From Holophagaceae bacterium UBA706 (GTDB lineage: Bacteria; Acidobacteriota; Holophagae; Holophagales; Holophagaceae): a DNA stretch of 7,376 nucleotides. Made by a program: the position numbers and the translations under genes. The DNA is taken from assembly GCA_002298155.1 (NCBI GenBank), contig DBME01000081.1, positions 184 to 7,559 of the forward strand, written 5' to 3'. The notes below the pieces were generated by a model. The model was not told the DNA's origin and made no database searches. It worked only from the letters and a program-made list of their open reading frames with translations. Position 1 is the stretch's first letter, and every line of letters starts with the position of its first letter. Of the stretch, positions 5,342 through 7,376 are shown piece after piece.

Positions 5342-6821
5342 GCTCCGCGTTGAGGTCCGCCTTAGGACGCCCTGGGAGGCGGCCGACCTGGGCTTCGCCC
5401 TCCTGCGGGAACATGCCGGCGCGGCCTTCGGGGTCTTCGCCATCCTCGCCCTGCCCCTGGCCCTCGCCCTGACCGTCGCCCTGCGGAGCACCCCCTGGTT
5501 GACACCCCTCATCCTCTGGTGGCTCAAACCCCTGCTGGACCGCCCCGTCCTCCACGTGCTGGCCCGGGGCACCTTCGGGGACGCGCCGGGAATCCTCGGC
5601 ACCCTGCGGCAGGTCCCCCGCCTTTACCGCCGGGGTCTGGTGGCCCAGCTCCTGTGGCGCCGGCCCAGCCTGGACCGGGGCCTGCTCCTGCCCGTCTGGC
5701 AACTGGAGGAGCCCGACGGCTCCACGTACCGCGCACGCCGTCAGGTGCTCCTGCGCCGCGGACGTTCCCACGCCCAGCTGCTGACCGTCACCTGCTTCCT
5801 CTTCCAGGCCCTGGCCTTCCCCCTGGTGGTGGCCCTCCTCGCCTATTTCTGGCCCGCCGGGGGCACCGAACTGCTGGACGCGGTCTTCGGCGGCCGGGGC
5901 GAGCGCATCGCGTGGCTGGACGCCTTCCTGTGGTTCGTTCCCACCCTGGCCATGGTCGCCATCGAACCCTTCTACGTGGCGGCGGGCTTCGGCCTCTACC
6001 TGAACCGCCGGGTCCAGCTGGAGGGCTGGGATCTGGAACTGGCCTTCCGCCTCCTGGGCGAGCGGGCCCGGAAGCTCGCGGCCAGGGGCCTGGGGGCGCT
6101 GGTCCTGGCCTTCCTGCTGCTGGCGCCGGCCCGGCTCCAGGGCGCCCCGCCCCCGGAGGAGCCCAAGCAGACCCTCAAGGCCCCGCCCCCCCGCAAAGCC
6201 AAGGCCGAACTGGCGGAGGTGCTCAAGGCCCCCGAGTTCGCCACCCAGCGCGACTCCTGGCACCTGGAGCTCCGTGAGCCCGTCAAGCCGGAGAACAAGA
6301 CCTCGACCCCCTGGACGCCGCCCCGCTGGCTCCTGGCCCTGCCCAAGGTGCTGGCCTCGGCCCTGAAGTGGACCATCCCCGTTGCCCTCATCGCCCTCGT
6401 GGCCTTCTTCGTGTGGCGCAACCGCAAACTGATCCTGTCGACCTTGGGCGAAAGGGAGCCCCAGGAGGCGCCCACGCAGCTTTTCGGGCTGGACATCCGC
6501 CCCGCGGCCCTGCCCCGGGACATCCCCACGGCCGCCCTGGCCCTCTGGGATGACGGCGATCCGCGGGCGGCCCTCTCCCTGCTGTACCGGGGGGCCCTGG
6601 CCCACCTCGTCCACCGCCTGCGCGCACCCCTGGGCCCCGGGGCCACGGAAGGGGACTGCCTGGACGTCGCCCGGGAGGCGCTGACTTCCGGGGCCTGGGA
6701 CTACTTCGCACGCCTCACCCGCACCTGGCTCGGTTTGGCCTATGGCGGCCGCTCCGCCCAAGCCGGCGACCGCGACCTCTGCGCCGAATGGGGCGGCCAC
6801 TTCCAGGGGAGGGGGTCATGA
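5331..6821 (+). CDS. DUF4129 domain-containing multi-pass membrane protein
   Basis: This 496-residue protein starts with RLRTPWEAADLGFALLREH (10-28), the usual opening of the DUF4129 proteins encoded beside SpoIIM/RDD genes. Hydrophobic helices follow at about 31-50, 55-68, 148-172, 198-222 and 253-269. The motif EGWDLELAFRLL (231-242) precedes the last of these. A Pro/Lys-rich, probably extracytoplasmic linker spans about 271-345. A membrane helix at 347-363 (IPVALIALVAFFVW) then leads to a cytoplasmic C-terminal DUF4129 domain: LFGLDIRPAALP (384-395), AALSLLYRGAL (413-423), ATEGDCL (438-444) and YFARLTRTWLGLAYGGR (458-474). The biochemical role is unknown. The domain resembles those at the C-terminus of some transglutaminase-like membrane proteins. 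The start at 5331 lies inside the end of the SpoIIM gene (11-nt overlap) and has no good ribosome site, which suggests re-initiation. The stop overlaps the next start (ATGA). Confidence 0.88.
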   Translation: MLDKLRVEVRLRTPWEAADLGFALLREHAGAAFGVFAILALPLALALTVALRSTPWLTPLILWWLKPLLDRPVLHVLARGTFGDAPGILGTLRQVPRLYRRGLVAQLLWRRPSLDRGLLLPVWQLEEPDGSTYRARRQVLLRRGRSHAQLLTVTCFLFQALAFPLVVALLAYFWPAGGTELLDAVFGGRGERIAWLDAFLWFVPTLAMVAIEPFYVAAGFGLYLNRRVQLEGWDLELAFRLLGERARKLAARGLGALVLAFLLLAPARLQGAPPPEEPKQTLKAPPPRKAKAELAEVLKAPEFATQRDSWHLELREPVKPENKTSTPWTPPRWLLALPKVLASALKWTIPVALIALVAFFVWRNRKLILSTLGEREPQEAPTQLFGLDIRPAALPRDIPTAALALWDDGDPRAALSLLYRGALAHLVHRLRAPLGPGATEGDCLDVAREALTSGAWDYFARLTRTWLGLAYGGRSAQAGDRDLCAEWGGHFQGRGS

Positions 6822-7376
6822 AGCCCGTCCGCTGGGTCATCCTGGGTCTCGTGGCGGCGGCCCTGGCCCTTTTCGGCTGGTGGCTCCACCACACCTACCA
6901 CTTCGTCAAGGATTCCCGCTGGCAGGGCTACCAGGGGGAGGCCGCCACCAACGACTTCCTGGCCGCCCAGCGCCTGGTCCAGCGCATGGGCCACCCCGCC
7001 ACCTGCATCCGCGGCGTGCCCGAGCCGGGCCGGCTCCCGCCCGTCGGCGACACCCTCATCCTCCCCCGGCGCAGCATTCCCATGACCAACGGCCAGGCCG
7101 AAGCCCTGGCGGACTGGGTCGAAAAGGGCGGCACGCTTATCGCCGAAGGCCTGGAGGCGGAGCCCGAGGACGCCAAGGAGACCAAGGACGCCCTGTTCGC
7201 CGCCTTCGGGGCCCGGCTCGCCTTGTCCACGCCCCAGGGCAAGGACCCCGTCCTGGCCTGCAAGCTGGATGACCAGTCCATGAAGGTCTATACCGGCAAC
7301 CGGTACCGCATCCTGGACATCGACGGAGAAGTCAAGTCCTGGGCCGGCGAGGAGGACGACCGGCGCATCCTCCAGT
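6818..7376 (+). CDS. DUF4350 domain-containing protein, C-terminus cut by window edge
   Basis: About 186 residues are visible and the frame runs off the right edge. An N-terminal membrane anchor (VRWVILGLVAAALALFGWWL, residues 4-23) is followed by an extracytoplasmic or periplasmic region. ATNDFLAAQRLVQRMGH (43-59) matches the DUF4350 lead-in (Asn, then Leu-Ala-Ala, then a leucine-rich helix ending in Gly). GDTLILPRRSIPMTNGQ (77-93) and LADWVEKGGTLIAEG (96-110) fit the Rossmann-like core, which is similar to the glutamine-amidotransferase-like fold of GldG/ABC-type proteins but without an obvious catalytic Cys in the visible part. The start overlaps the upstream stop as ATGA, and GGAGG lies 5 nt before it, so the start is well supported. 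Families of this kind usually sit directly before a MoxR ATPase gene, but the sequence ends before that can be seen. Function unknown. Confidence 0.82.
   Translation, partial: MKPVRWVILGLVAAALALFGWWLHHTYHFVKDSRWQGYQGEAATNDFLAAQRLVQRMGHPATCIRGVPEPGRLPPVGDTLILPRRSIPMTNGQAEALADWVEKGGTLIAEGLEAEPEDAKETKDALFAAFGARLALSTPQGKDPVLACKLDDQSMKVYTGNRYRILDIDGEVKSWAGEEDDRRILQ

Noticed and set aside
4070..5602. Long minus-strand open frame (510 codons) opposite the RDD, SpoIIM and DUF4129 genes
   Set aside because: The translation is low-complexity (rich in Arg, Gly, Ala, Pro) and matches no family I recognise, while the plus strand has clear SpoIIM and RDD motifs. Long antisense frames are expected in GC-rich DNA.
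5262..6800. Long minus-strand open frame (512 codons) opposite the DUF4129 gene
   Set aside because: The product is a Gly/Gln/Glu/Pro-rich shadow translation with no family motif. The DUF4129 gene on the other strand has recognisable domains and coupled neighbours.

Overview
The window is GC-rich (well over 60% by eye) and densely coded. It holds two divergent gene sets around one 186-nt intergenic region. A signal-peptide-bearing M13 peptidase, together with a cluster of inner-membrane families found in many Gram-negative phyla, suggests a high-GC Gram-negative bacterium. Acidobacteriota of the Holophaga/Geothrix type or a proteobacterium would fit, but nothing here fixes the taxon.

Left half (minus strand, reading from about 2995 down to 1): carbamate kinase (arcC), a small YciI-family protein, and a secreted M13 zinc metallopeptidase cut by the left edge before its C-terminus. 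The gaps are only 4 and 11 nt, so this looks like one transcript. No arginine deiminase or ornithine carbamoyltransferase gene is present to explain the carbamate kinase.

Right half (plus strand, 3182 to the right edge): five membrane-associated genes in a tight row. They are two different RDD-family proteins, a SpoIIM-family protein, a DUF4129-type protein and the first part of a DUF4350-type protein. The last four are joined by overlaps (ATGA, 11 nt, ATGA) and are probably translationally coupled. This gene set is the membrane part of a conserved but functionally undefined neighbourhood that usually also encodes a MoxR AAA+ ATPase and a DUF58 protein. Those two would be expected just past the right edge. 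This cluster is the best candidate for a poorly described system here.

The intergenic region 2996-3181 carries a plausible sigma70-type promoter for each direction. It also carries a 39-nt imperfect inverted repeat that overlaps the candidate promoter of the membrane operon. No RNA genes, mobile elements, CRISPR arrays or convincing terminators were seen.
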